Source: Thiomicrorhabdus sp.
GTDB lineage: Bacteria; Pseudomonadota; Gammaproteobacteria; Thiomicrospirales; Thiomicrospiraceae
Length of the DNA: 64,000 nucleotides
Assembly: GCF_963677875.1 (NCBI RefSeq)
Contig: NZ_OY782562.1
Coordinates: 275,068 to 339,067 of the forward strand
Direction: 5' to 3'
Under the pieces are notes generated by a model, which had not been told where the DNA came from, did not search any database, and was given only the letters and a program-made list of their open reading frames with translations. Numbering within the stretch: the stretch's first letter is position 1; every line of letters begins with the position of its first letter. The position numbers and the translations under genes were made by a program. Positions 16,469 to 25,341 of this stretch are shown here, piece after piece.

Positions 16469-17632
16469 CTCTTCCATCCCGGCCTTCCTTATATTTTGTT
16501 CACCTAGACCTTTAGAGCCAAGCTGTACCGGCAAACGTCGGTTGCCCCAATGGCCCGGTTGTTCATTAAACACCCCGGCAATTTCACAACCACAGTTTTT
16601 GCAGCAACCTTTATGCTCTGAATCCGTCGTTCCATCACAGCGCTCGAGTTGCCAGTCGGTAATTTCATAATGCTGACGCCCGATCAATTGTTCTCCACAA
16701 GCCGGGCAATAGGTTGCCTGACCGGCCGGATTAAAAACATTCCCGGTATAGACGTATTTCAAACCGGCCTGCATGGCAATCTCCCGCGCCATTTCCAACG
16801 TCGATACCGGCGTCGGCGGATTATCCATCATGCGGTAGTCGGGATGGTAAGCGCTAAAATGCAGAGGGACTTCATCACCGCAATGCTCGATAATCCACAG
16901 ACACATCGCTGTAATTTCTTCAGGAGAATCGTTCTCCCCCGGAATCAACAGGGTCGTCAACTCCAGCCAGCAGTCGGTTTCATTGGCAACATATTCGATG
17001 GTATCCAATACCGGCTGCAACTTGGCACCGGTGAGTTTTTCGTAAAATCGGTCACTGAACGCCTTCAAATCAATATTGGCGGCATCCATCCACTTAAAAA
17101 ATTCCTTTCTCGGCCCTTCACTGATATAACCGGCGGTAACGGCGACATTCTTAATTCCCCGTTCACGACATGCCTTAGCGGTATCGATAGCGTACTCGTA
17201 AAAGATAATCGGGTCGTTATAGGTATAGGCCACCGATGAGCAACCGTGGCTTTTAGCGGCGTCCGCCAAGGCATGTGGTTCGGCCTGGTCGAGCAATCTG
17301 TCCATATCGCGCGCTTTGGACATATCCCAGTTCTGACAGAATTTACACGCCAGGTTACAGCCTGCGGTACCGAATGACAGCACCGAACTTCCCGGTAAAA
17401 AGTGATTAAGAGGTTTCTTTTCAAGCGGATCAATACAGAAACCACTGGAGCGCCCGTAAGAAGTCAGCCACATACGATCCTCTTTTCTTCCGCGAACAAA
17501 ACAAAAACCGCGCTGCCCTTCATGCAGTTTGCATTCTCGCGGACAGAGATCGCACTGAATCAAGCCGTTATCCAGCGTATGCCAATGCTCAACTGGCACT
17601 ACCGAAGGATGGGCTAAATCGATTTTTTTCAT
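16451..17632 (-). CDS. amrS: AmmeMemoRadiSam system radical SAM enzyme
   Basis: 393 aa. The radical SAM CX3CX2C motif is CNLACKFC at residues 92-99. A cysteine cluster precedes it (CDLCPRECKLHEGQRGFC, residues 27-44) and a C-terminal zinc-ribbon-like set follows (CPACGEQL ... CCKNCGCE), as in the pyruvate-formate-lyase-activating-like AmrS family. These occur with AmrA (AMMECR1) and AmrB (Memo) across bacteria and archaea; the reaction is undefined, although redox or RNA/protein modification has been proposed. All three genes are together here, with amrS divergent from amrB-amrA across a 76-bp gap that holds a perfect palindrome. Confidence 0.93.
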   Translation of the reverse strand: MKKIDLAHPSVVPVEHWHTLDNGLIQCDLCPRECKLHEGQRGFCFVRGRKEDRMWLTSYGRSSGFCIDPLEKKPLNHFLPGSSVLSFGTAGCNLACKFCQNWDMSKARDMDRLLDQAEPHALADAAKSHGCSSVAYTYNDPIIFYEYAIDTAKACRERGIKNVAVTAGYISEGPRKEFFKWMDAANIDLKAFSDRFYEKLTGAKLQPVLDTIEYVANETDCWLELTTLLIPGENDSPEEITAMCLWIIEHCGDEVPLHFSAYHPDYRMMDNPPTPVSTLEMAREIAMQAGLKYVYTGNVFNPAGQATYCPACGEQLIGRQHYEITDWQLERCDGTTDSEHKGCCKNCGCEIAGVFNEQPGHWGNRRLPVQLGSKGLGEQNIRKAGMEEGDSAD

Positions 17633-17659
17633 TTTTAATTGCCTTGAAAACTTGAAATA

Positions 17660-17673
17660 ATGTATTTATACAT
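17660..17673. promoter_or_regulatory. palindrome in the amrS/amrB divergent promoter
   Basis: ATGTAT-TT-ATACAT is a perfect 14-bp palindrome in the middle of the divergent gap. A wider inverted repeat, CCTTGAAA (17642-17649) and TTTCAAGG (17692-17699), frames it; its right arm includes the AAGGA of amrB, so part of that symmetry may be fortuitous. Confidence 0.5.
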
Positions 17674-17708
17674 GAGGGTAACCTATTAAAATTTCAAGGA
17701 ATGATTGC

Positions 17709-18542
17709 ATGAGCACCATAAACGCTATCCGACCCGCCGCAGTAGCCGGGCTGTTCTATCCAGCCGATGCATCTCAACTGCATGAATGGTTACAGAGGAA
17801 ATTGAAAACAACACACACTGCGACCGAAAATGACGATAAAAACGTTATTCCTCGCGCCTTAATTGCCCCGCATGCCGGTTATGTTTATTCAGGCGCTACC
17901 GCAGCCAAAGCGTTTCGTTTATGGGCAAAATCCAGAAATCGAATCAAAACCGTCGTGGTCATGGGACCCGCGCACCGGATCGGTTTCCATGGCATGTCGA
18001 CGGTCGATTTCGACGAACTGGAGACCCCACTCGGTCATTTAAAACTCGCCACCCATCTGCGAAATCGTTTGATGGGCGCTTTTCCTTACCTGCGTTTTCA
18101 TAATGCCGCCAATGAAGTGGAACACAGCCTTGAGGTCATGTTTCCCTTTATCAAGGAACTGCTCCCGGATGCCGAGGTTTTACCGTTGTTAAATGGCAAT
18201 ATTTCCGCAGAAGATGTCAAAAAAGTTCTGGCGTCTTTATGGCAGGAAGACGACGTGTATTTTGTTATCAGCAGTGATCTCAGCCACTTTCACCCTTACG
18301 AGGAAGCGCAGAAAATCGATACTGAAACCGCCGACTGGATCGAATCGGGACAATGGCAAATGCTTGACGGAGAACATGCCTGCGGTTACAAGGGAATCCA
18401 GGGCTTACTGGCAATGAGCGAAGGTATGCCACTACGCATAGAGCCCGTAGAACGAGTGAATTCCGGCGACACGGCGGGCAGTAAAAACAGCGTGGTCGGT
18501 TACGGCAGCTGGGCGATCTATCAACAATCGGAACCAGCCTAA
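17709..18542 (+). CDS. amrB: AmmeMemoRadiSam system protein B (Memo family)
   Basis: 277 aa, matching Memo-like proteins, which share the fold of extradiol dioxygenases. The start has AVAGLFYPADASQLHEWL. The conserved metal and active-site residues of the family are visible: PHAGYVYSGATAA, GPAHRIGFHGMS, the histidine in NEVEHSLEVMFPF, ISSDLSHFHPYEEA and the cysteine in GEHACGYKGIQGLL. AAGGA is 5 nt before the start. The stop TAA shares a base with the amrA ATG, so the two are translationally coupled. Confidence 0.93.
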   Translation: MSTINAIRPAAVAGLFYPADASQLHEWLQRKLKTTHTATENDDKNVIPRALIAPHAGYVYSGATAAKAFRLWAKSRNRIKTVVVMGPAHRIGFHGMSTVDFDELETPLGHLKLATHLRNRLMGAFPYLRFHNAANEVEHSLEVMFPFIKELLPDAEVLPLLNGNISAEDVKKVLASLWQEDDVYFVISSDLSHFHPYEEAQKIDTETADWIESGQWQMLDGEHACGYKGIQGLLAMSEGMPLRIEPVERVNSGDTAGSKNSVVGYGSWAIYQQSEPA

Positions 18543-19132
18543 TGAAGCCAGACAAGCTACAACAGCGAAAGCTGCTGTCAATCGCCAAACAGAGGATTAG
18601 CCAAGCCTGGCAGAGCAATCCGCTGAGTGAATTTTCTCAATTCGCCGAGCATGTCTCAATCGATCCCTGCCTGAGGGAAAACGGTGCCAGTTTCGTCACC
18701 TTAAATAAAGCCGGACAGCTTCGGGGCTGTATCGGTTCGCTTCAGCCAAGGTGCGCTATCGCAGAAGACGTGTTTAACAATGCTTACAGCGCCGCTTTTA
18801 GAGACCCCCGCTTTCCACCTCTACAGGCAAATGAAACCGGGCACTTACAGATTGAGATATCCGTTTTAGGCACTCCAGAACCGATTGAAAGATGTGGCAG
18901 TAAACAGGCGCTGTTACAGCAGTTGCGCCCTTTTGAAGATGGTTTGATTCTGACCGATGGCTTCAAACGCGCGACCTTTCTGCCTTCGGTCTGGGAACAA
19001 CTGCCGGATAAAAACGAATTTGTCGATTACCTGATGCGTAAAGGCGGCATGTTGAGCTGGAGCGACACTATGCGATGCGAACGCTACACCGCGTTTAAAT
19101 TTTCAGCCGACTGGGATCAGATTGAAACTTAA
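18542..19132 (+). CDS. amrA: AmmeMemoRadiSam system protein A (AMMECR1 family)
   Basis: 196 aa. The AMMECR1 signature is present: SFVTLNKAGQLRGCIGSLQP (around residues 44-63), AFRDPRFPPLQANE, IEISVLGTPEPI, DGLILTDGFKRATFLPSVWEQLPDKNEFVDYLMRKGG. The cytoplasmic protein has no assigned activity; the RGCIGS loop is the proposed active or nucleotide-binding site. It forms an operon with amrB and probably acts with AmrS across the divergent promoter. Confidence 0.93.
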   Translation: MKPDKLQQRKLLSIAKQRISQAWQSNPLSEFSQFAEHVSIDPCLRENGASFVTLNKAGQLRGCIGSLQPRCAIAEDVFNNAYSAAFRDPRFPPLQANETGHLQIEISVLGTPEPIERCGSKQALLQQLRPFEDGLILTDGFKRATFLPSVWEQLPDKNEFVDYLMRKGGMLSWSDTMRCERYTAFKFSADWDQIET

Positions 19133-19232
19133 CAATGGCCTTGATGTTTAACGTGGAGTGCTTCTTAGCAGAAAAATTTCGCGCGAAAAGCCGTTGAGCA
19201 GTCTTGTCGCTTGAGTGACCCTTCGCAGAGAT

Positions 19233-19922
19233 TTATTCTAAAGCTTCTATTAATTGTGCGATTTCTGCAACCCTGGCATGGCGCCACTCACCCGGCGCTA
19301 ATTCGCCAAGCGGGAAATGCATAATTTCAACCCGCAACAAACGTATCACCCGATTGCCTACACTCTTCACCATGCGACGAATCTGGCGGTTTAACCCCTG
19401 AGTTAAAACAATCTCAAAGACCTTTTCATCGAGACGATAAATCCGGCACGGCAGTGTCTTCTGTCCCAGCATTTTCACCCCTGCCGCCATCTGTTCCAGC
19501 GACTCATCGGAAATCGGCTTCTCTACCCAAACCCGATAACGCTTCGGGTGCGCAAATGACGGCTGCAAAATCCGGTTCACCCACTCGCCCTGATTGGTTA
19601 GCAACAGCAACCCTTCGGAATCTTTATCCAGGCGACCAACCACCATTAACTTATCGTCAAACGGCAACTGACTAGGCAAATTCCCTTCGATTGATACATC
19701 ATGGGTACAAACCACGCCTTTCGGCTTGTAATAAAGTGCAAGCTTCCTGTCAGGCTCTCCGGTGACCAATTTCCCACAAACCGAAATTTCATCTGAACCG
19801 CTCACCTTTAGACCAACCTCAGCGGTTCTGCCATTCACCATGACGTCACCGGCAAGAATCAATCGATCCGCCTGACGTTTGGAACACACTCCGCTCCGAC
19901 TCAGAAATTTATTAATTCGCAT
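19233..19922 (-). CDS. rluF: RluF-like 23S rRNA pseudouridine synthase (RsuA family)
   Basis: 229 aa from the ATG at 19922 (MRINKF; a TTG at 19931 is also in frame). An N-terminal S4 domain (RINKFLSRSGVCSKRQADRLI) is followed by the RsuA/RluB/E/F catalytic domain: KPKGVVCTHD, VVGRLDKDSEGLLLLTN with the catalytic Asp, and GLNRQIRRMVKSVG. AAGVKMLGQKTLPC and IMHFPLGELAPGEWR resemble RluF. E. coli RluF converts U2604 (and U2605) in 23S rRNA and has a longer basic tail, missing here. Confidence 0.85.
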   Translation of the reverse strand: MRINKFLSRSGVCSKRQADRLILAGDVMVNGRTAEVGLKVSGSDEISVCGKLVTGEPDRKLALYYKPKGVVCTHDVSIEGNLPSQLPFDDKLMVVGRLDKDSEGLLLLTNQGEWVNRILQPSFAHPKRYRVWVEKPISDESLEQMAAGVKMLGQKTLPCRIYRLDEKVFEIVLTQGLNRQIRRMVKSVGNRVIRLLRVEIMHFPLGELAPGEWRHARVAEIAQLIEALE

Positions 19923-19949
19923 GTCAATCAACTCACGCCTGGTACGGGG

Positions 19950-20420
19950 TTAATTGCGTAAAGAGGCGATGATTCGTTTGGGTTTTAGTAGAGAATCCAA
20001 CACGTCTTCAATTGAGCTGAAGGACAGATCACTGGCAATCAGTGTTTTCGTCGCACAACCTTCTTCCTGAATGAGAGCAACCCCTAAAGCTGCATCTTCA
20101 AGCATCAGTGCGTCATTGAGGCCATTGCCTATCGCCACACAACCTTCTGCCCCCAACTGATCGACATACGCCTTTTTCTGCCGATCCTGATCCCGTTGGC
20201 CAATAACAGTAATTTGAATAAAATTGCCAGAACAGGCTGCATGCACCGAACCGTGAGTATCAGCGGTAATGACATGAACTTGCAATTGTTCGGAAAGCTC
20301 CTGCAATTTAGACAGAACATTTGGTTTAACCGTTCCATCACAGGCGATCGTGCCGTTGTAATCCAGCACCAGATGCTGCAATTGCAGAGTTTGGTTGCCG
20401 GGTATCTCAATCTGTAACAT
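19950..20420 (-). CDS. soluble P-type-ATPase-like HAD protein (COG4087 type)
   Basis: 156 aa. The HAD motif I is VLDYNGTIACDG (residues 18-29), which differs from the usual DxDGT by an asparagine (DYNGT), as in soluble P-type-ATPase-like HAD proteins. VHVITADTHGS is motif II, a lysine in RQKKAYVDQLGAE is motif III and AIGNGLNDALMLEDAALGVAL is motif IV. There are no membrane segments or cap domain. Substrate is unknown. It lies 27 bp upstream of the rluF-like gene on the same strand, probably in one operon. Confidence 0.82.
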   Translation of the reverse strand: MLQIEIPGNQTLQLQHLVLDYNGTIACDGTVKPNVLSKLQELSEQLQVHVITADTHGSVHAACSGNFIQITVIGQRDQDRQKKAYVDQLGAEGCVAIGNGLNDALMLEDAALGVALIQEEGCATKTLIASDLSFSSIEDVLDSLLKPKRIIASLRN

Positions 20421-20494
20421 GTTGCTCCCTGTTTCACTCTTGTTAAAGCCGCTTTATTATCAAACAAATCCATCCCGAATATAGGATTATCCAA

Positions 20495-20520
20495 ATAAAA
20501 AAGCCTGCATAAGCAGGCTA
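20495..20520 (-). terminator. terminator of the following leftward gene
   Basis: AGCCTGC/GCAGGCT stem with an ATAA loop; in the leftward direction a run of T follows. It ends the gene at 20585-20923. Similar AGCCTGC hairpins occur at 26277 and 26708. Confidence 0.85.
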
Positions 20521-20584
20521 AAGGCATGATTAACCGGATTGAACTCATTGCACGCAGGTCATTTTCCTGCAGAAAAATCTGCTG

Positions 20585-20923
20585 TTACCAATCACTCGGC
20601 GCAACACTGTCCTCTAACAGGTGTTCCTTGATCAAGGTGACGACAAATTTCGGGGTAAATTCATCATTCGAGATATCTTCGATCCACTCGGGATTGCCAA
20701 AACCGCCGTACGCATCCGGTTCGAAATAAGCATAACCAACCTTATATTCATCCCCGTAACGCGCGAACATCAAGACAAATTTTTTGGAATTCACCTTGTT
20801 TTTCAACTCACAAGTACCGTTATCACTGCTTTTGAAAACGATCTCGGCACTCTCTTCGTCTTTGGCATATTCGGCCATTGCCGACTGAACCGTCGTGTAT
20901 AAATCCTGATAACTTTGAATCAC
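20585..20923 (-). CDS. hypothetical acidic cytoplasmic protein
   Basis: 112 aa, acidic, without signal peptide or membrane segment. Visible segments are YQDLYTTVQSAMAEYAKDEES, FKSSDNGTCELKNKVNSKKF and AYFEPDAYGGFGNPEWIEDIS. It has a proper start with CAGGAGAG just upstream and its own terminator at 20495-20520, so a real monocistronic gene is likely. I do not recognise the family. Confidence 0.75.
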   Translation of the reverse strand: MIQSYQDLYTTVQSAMAEYAKDEESAEIVFKSSDNGTCELKNKVNSKKFVLMFARYGDEYKVGYAYFEPDAYGGFGNPEWIEDISNDEFTPKFVVTLIKEHLLEDSVAPSDW

Positions 20924-21329
20924 CAGACTCTCCTGCAGAACCTTTTCCTGTCAACAATAATTAAATGAATCCAGAAAAGATTTTAGCAAGATCAACCATA
21001 GCGACTTATCGATATTGCATATATGTATTACAGACGGTCATCTATAAATGCCGCTCACTATCGCCGTAAAACACCGCTTTCCCTCCCTTATTCGCTGAAG
21101 AACCCATCGTCAACCAAGCCGAATCGGAAACGCAATTCTCGGAACCCCCGAAAAAATTCTGCTTTTTTACCAAAGCAGACAGGTAATCCGATATCTGAGA
21201 ACAGAAAGCCGTACAATAACCCCCAATTTACGAGTAAGTTGCACGTCAGTTAGCATCAGAATAACTTTGCAATCCGCTCATCCCAACCAGGCGCGAGAAA
21301 TCATCGCACCACTTTATGATTGAGACCGA
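20924..21329. other. 406-bp intergenic region upstream of the first RhlE-type gene
   Basis: Divergent promoter region. The helicase probably has a long 5' leader. One rightward 76-codon ORF (21023-21253) lacks a ribosome binding site and any family resemblance. No repeat was noted. Confidence 0.4.
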
Positions 21330-22760
21330 ATGAAATTTACCGAACTTGGCTTAAACGCTCATATTACCCAAGCCATCAGCGACGCTGGCTACACCACTCC
21401 TACCCCGATTCAGCAACAAGCCATCCCGGCCATTCTCGAAGGCCATGACCTTATGGCTGCCGCACAAACCGGCACCGGGAAAACCGCCGCCTTTACCCTG
21501 CCAATGCTGGAAAAACTCGCCAAAGGCCGCCAAGCCAAATCCAATCAGGCTCGCGCGCTGATCCTGACGCCAACCCGGGAACTGGCTTTGCAAGTCAGTG
21601 AAAGTGTTGAAACTTACGGCAAGCAACTTTTCTTAAGTTCGACCGTGGTTTTTGGCGGGGTGAAAATCAATCCGCAAATGCAGCGGCTACGCAAAGGGGT
21701 CGATATCCTTGTTGCCACACCCGGTCGACTACTCGACCTCTATCAGCAAAATGCGGTGCGTTTTGACAATCTGGAAGTGCTGGTACTGGACGAAGCCGAC
21801 CGTATGCTGGATATGGGTTTTATCCACGACATTAAAAAAATTCTCACACTACTGCCTAAACAGCGCCAGAATCTGCTGTTCTCAGCCACCTTTTCCAAAG
21901 AGATTCGCGCACTGGCGAAAGGCATCGTTCATCATCCGGTAGAGATTTCCGTCACGCCCGAAAACTCCACCGCAGACACTGTTAAACAGAAAATATACCC
22001 GGTCGATAAAGCGAAAAAGACCCAGCTGCTCATCAAGCTCATTCAAGATCACGCCTGGTATCAGGTACTGGTGTTTACTCGTACCAAACACGGCGCCAAC
22101 CGGCTTGCGACTCAATTAGAGAAAAATAGGATTAAAGCAGCGGCAATTCACGGTAATAAAAGCCAAAACGCGCGTATTCGTGCCCTGAATGAATTCAAAG
22201 ACAACCAACTTCAAGTGCTGGTCGCAACCGACATCGCTGCTCGTGGAATTGACATCGATCTGCTACCGCACGTCGTTAATTTCGACCTGCCGCATGTCTC
22301 TGAAGACTACGTTCACCGCATCGGCAGAACCGGGCGCGCCGGAGCAAACGGCGAGGCCATTTCGCTGGTTTGCGCCGAAGAACACAAAGAACTCGTCGGC
22401 ATTGAAAACCTGATTAATCAAATCCTGCCACGCGAAATTGTCGAAGGCTTTGAACCAAGCAAGCCACTTGGCGAATCCAAGCTCGGGCTGAAAAAGAAAA
22501 AACCGAAGAAGCCTAAAAAACCTAAAGAATCGAAAGTCTGGCAAGAAAAAACGCCGGAAGAAACCGGCAATAACCGCCAAACGGAAGAACCGGTCAAACA
22601 ATCGATCGAGGGTAAAAGACCTCCTCGCCGTCGCCCGAAACCGCAAGGTCAAAATCCACAAGGACAAAAACCGCAAAACCGAAAACCTCAAGGAACAAGA
22701 TCAAACGGCGAGAGTCCGTACAAAGGTCGCCGCAAACCAAAAACTACGACCGACAAATAA
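21330..22760 (+). CDS. rhlE: RhlE-type DEAD-box ATP-dependent RNA helicase (first copy)
   Basis: 476 aa. All core motifs are seen: Q motif [11 protein letters not shown], motif [12 protein letters not shown], Ia PTRELALQV, Ib [66 protein letters not shown] and [12 protein letters not shown]. The last 100 residues are a basic, disordered tail ([15 protein letters not shown], later [10 protein letters not shown] repeats) typical of RhlE proteins and used for RNA binding. Such enzymes act in ribosome assembly, RNA decay and cold growth. A second, shorter paralog lies 459 bp downstream. Confidence 0.93.
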   Translation: MKFTELGLNAHITQAISDAGYTTPTPIQQQAIPAILEGHDLMAAAQTGTGKTAAFTLPMLEKLAKGRQAKSNQARALILTPTRELALQVSESVETYGKQLFLSSTVVFGGVKINPQMQRLRKGVDILVATPGRLLDLYQQNAVRFDNLEVLVLDEADRMLDMGFIHDIKKILTLLPKQRQNLLFSATFSKEIRALAKGIVHHPVEISVTPENSTADTVKQKIYPVDKAKKTQLLIKLIQDHAWYQVLVFTRTKHGANRLATQLEKNRIKAAAIHGNKSQNARIRALNEFKDNQLQVLVATDIAARGIDIDLLPHVVNFDLPHVSEDYVHRIGRTGRAGANGEAISLVCAEEHKELVGIENLINQILPREIVEGFEPSKPLGESKLGLKKKKPKKPKKPKESKVWQEKTPEETGNNRQTEEPVKQSIEGKRPPRRRPKPQGQNPQGQKPQNRKPQGTRSNGESPYKGRRKPKTTTDK

Positions 22761-23219
22761 AACCATAAAAAACTGTATAGTACGAGGTAAATGCTCAGTA
22801 CTTTAGATTGACGTCTCATAAGCAATAGACCCGAAAGATCTGATTTATCGGCTACAAATCCAAAAAAAGAAGTCTGGTTGCTGCTTATGGTTGGCGATGT
22901 ACAAGACCGCCTGCAAAAACATAGTGTCCTCAAACGACTCAATCAACGAATCCTGTTTGATTGGGCAGAAGCACTTAAACAGGCAAACGACAGTCCAGTC
23001 AGTCAATCGATAAAACGCCGAGCAATTAGAGCTGAAAAGCCTCCTGCGCGAAAGCGTAGGAATCAGACAGTGAACAGGAACTCCGGCTAACGTCATACAA
23101 TTCTAAGCTGGCCATAACTTCTCACAAATCAAACTGATCAGAAATCTCTCGTCTTTTTGATTACTATACACAGCATGGCGCCTTGAGCGCCTATCAAAAT
23201 TTTCCAACCTGAGGTTGCT
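22761..23219. other. 459-bp region between the two helicase genes, with a doubtful small ORF
   Basis: A rightward ORF from ATG 22887 to 23090 would give a 67-aa protein with a helical start (MVGDVQDRLQKHSVLKRL) and a basic tail (KPPARKRRNQ). It has no recognised family, so it is not called as a gene. No terminator or repeat stands out; GAGGTTG precedes the second helicase start. Confidence 0.3.
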
Positions 23220-24389
23220 ATGTCATTTGCCAAACTCGGATTATCCGATCCCATTCTTAAAGCGCTGTCCGATTCCGGCTATCAAACACCGACTGAAATT
23301 CAGAAAAAAGCGATTCCGCTGATTTTAAAAGGCGAAGATATTATCGCCTCGGCACAGACAGGAACCGGAAAAACCGCCAGTTTTGTTCTGCCAATTTTAC
23401 AAAAGCTCAATAACGGCGAAACCGTACGCGGTCGTTCGATTCGCGCACTTATTCTCGTGCCGACGCGCGAATTGGCGATTCAGGTTGAAAAAAGTATTCT
23501 GAACTACGGCAAACACCTCAAGCTGAGTTCGCTTGCCATCTACGGCGGTACGGATATTGAGGAAAACAAACAGCGTTTGGCAAAAGGCATTGATATGCTG
23601 GTCGCCACGCCCGGCCGCCTGCTCGACATGGCCTATCAACGCGCCCTGTTTTTTAATGATCTGGAATTTCTGGTGCTGGATGAAGCCGACCGAATGCTCG
23701 ATATGGGCTTTATCGACGACCTGAACAAAATTATTGACCGCCTGCCAGCCAACCGTCAGAGTATGCTGTTTTCGGCAACCTTAAATGACAAAATTCGCTA
23801 TCTGGCGGATACCGTCTATGACGACGCCGTTGAGATTAAGATCACGCCAAAAGGCAAAACCGCCAAGATTGAGCAATGGATGATTGCCGTCGATAAAGAC
23901 ACCAAATCCGCCCTGCTCAGCCATTTAATCAAAGAAAGTCAATGGGATCAGGCACTTATTTTTGTCGAGAAGAAACACTCCGCAGCCAAACTGGTCGAAC
24001 AACTTGGCAAACGCGGCATTCTTGCCGACTCGATTCACGCCGGCCGTAGTCAGGCACAGCGCGAACGAGTCTGGAATGAATTCAAAACCGGTAAACTGCA
24101 ATTCCTTGTCGCGACTGGTGTTGCCGCACGCGGGCTGGATATGCAAAACCTGAGTCGAGTCATCAACTACGACCTGCCATATCCTGCCGAAGAATATATT
24201 CATCGCATCGGCCGAACTGGTCGTGCAGGGAACTCAGGCGAAGCCATTTCGCTGGTCTCCAAGGATGACTTTAAAAACCTCTGCATGATCGAAAGCCTAC
24301 TTAATCAACTACTAGAACGCCGTGAAGTTGCGGAATTCCCTGTCCGCAAACCAGTTCCAGTTTCGATTCTCAACTACCACCGCAAATAA
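23220..24389 (+). CDS. RhlE-type DEAD-box ATP-dependent RNA helicase (second copy)
   Basis: 389 aa. It contains [84 protein letters not shown] and [10 protein letters not shown]. Unlike the first copy it stops soon after the helicase core with a short non-basic tail (FPVRKPVPVSILNYHRK), so RNA targeting should differ. The two are paralogs in tandem, not identical duplicates. The last 250 coding bases and the terminator are the source of a relic copy at 26781-27103. Confidence 0.93.
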   Translation: MSFAKLGLSDPILKALSDSGYQTPTEIQKKAIPLILKGEDIIASAQTGTGKTASFVLPILQKLNNGETVRGRSIRALILVPTRELAIQVEKSILNYGKHLKLSSLAIYGGTDIEENKQRLAKGIDMLVATPGRLLDMAYQRALFFNDLEFLVLDEADRMLDMGFIDDLNKIIDRLPANRQSMLFSATLNDKIRYLADTVYDDAVEIKITPKGKTAKIEQWMIAVDKDTKSALLSHLIKESQWDQALIFVEKKHSAAKLVEQLGKRGILADSIHAGRSQAQRERVWNEFKTGKLQFLVATGVAARGLDMQNLSRVINYDLPYPAEEYIHRIGRTGRAGNSGEAISLVSKDDFKNLCMIESLLNQLLERREVAEFPVRKPVPVSILNYHRK

Positions 24390-24391
24390 CA

Positions 24392-24415
24392 AAAAACCGC
24401 CAAACGGCGGTTTTT
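24392..24415 (+). terminator. intrinsic terminator of the second helicase
   Basis: Stem AAAAACCGCC/GGCGGTTTTT with a 4-nt AAAC loop, directly after the stop codon; carried along in the relic at 26781-27103. Confidence 0.92.
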
Positions 24416-24684
24416 AAATCTAGCTACTTTTAGTCTAAAAACAATAGAGCCTAGTCCCATTGCTGGCTCTTTTTGATCAAAAATTACATTATTTCTGGCT
24501 TTTTAGCTAATTTCCTCGTATGCTTCATGGGCTTGAAAAATTCTATAAGATTTACATTCTACATTTCGCTGTATTATTTCCGTAACACCTCGTCCTGCAG
24601 TATCTAAGATCCACCAGTATTTATCTCTAGCACGTCACGCCTATTGCAGGCAGCATTATTTATTACAAAATTTAGGATGTTATT

Positions 24685-24894
24685 ATGTCTAATACAGTTA
24701 CTGGAACCGTTAAATGGTTCAATGAAACCAAAGGTTTCGGATTTATTGAACAGAAGTCTGGCCCTGATGTTTTCGCTCACTTCAGTGCGATTGTCAGCTC
24801 TGGTTTCAAAACCCTGGCTGAAGGCCAAACGGTAGAATTTGTTGTTAAGCCGGGGCCAAAAGGCCCACAAGCTGAAAACATTACTGTCATCTAA
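24685..24894 (+). CDS. cspA: CspA-family cold-shock protein
   Basis: 69 aa single OB-fold. RNP1 is KGFGFIEQ and RNP2-like is VFAHFSAI, preceded by [11 protein letters not shown]. These proteins bind single-stranded RNA and DNA and act as RNA chaperones. Whether this copy is cold-induced cannot be told from coding sequence, but the gap of about 270 bp before the start leaves room for the long 5' leader usual for cold-induced csp mRNAs. A strong terminator follows. Its position beside two RhlE helicases groups RNA-remodelling genes. Confidence 0.95.
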   Translation: MSNTVTGTVKWFNETKGFGFIEQKSGPDVFAHFSAIVSSGFKTLAEGQTVEFVVKPGPKGPQAENITVI

Positions 24895-24943
24895 GGTTTT
24901 TCCGGCTCGGTGCAAACGATACTTTGAGCTTAAAAAATCAAAT

Positions 24944-24978
24944 AAAAAGCCGAGTCCGCAACGACTCGGCTTTTTAGT
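24944..24978 (+). terminator. intrinsic terminator of cspA
   Basis: 13-bp stem AAAAAGCCGAGTC/GACTCGGCTTTTT with a CGCAAC loop and T-rich end. Confidence 0.93.
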
Positions 24979-25341
24979 TTCTGTCACCCATAAAAATCTA
25001 CACTGCTTTTAAGCCCATTCCCTAGAATAGCTTTTAGATCGCAACCTCAATAAAAATAAAACCATTTGATGCACCAAGTCTGAACACGAAATTATCCAAC
25101 GAGGATAAAGATTTCTTCGCCAGATTCAAAATCCAGGATGATCTGGTTTGATGATTGAAATTCAATAGCTATGTGCCTACAAGGTGGGAACAATAGAGAA
25201 TAGCATCCCCTGCCTGTACCATTTCTTCGTAAAATATAAGCTGTTGTAACCAGCATAAATAACGATAAAGCACGCTAAAATAAACAGGCAAAACGCTGTG
25301 ATCGGCGTCCAACCCGAGCATTTATCTTTCAGGAGTTGATT
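24979..25341. other. 363-bp intergenic region
   Basis: No ORF with a plausible start, no hairpin with a T tract and no repeat were seen. It should contain the promoter of the SMP-30-like gene. Confidence 0.4.

Noticed and set aside
22887-23090. 67-codon ORF between the two helicase genes
   Set aside because: Basic tail and helical start are suggestive, but there is no family, weak start signals and a long antisense ORF over the same DNA; not called.
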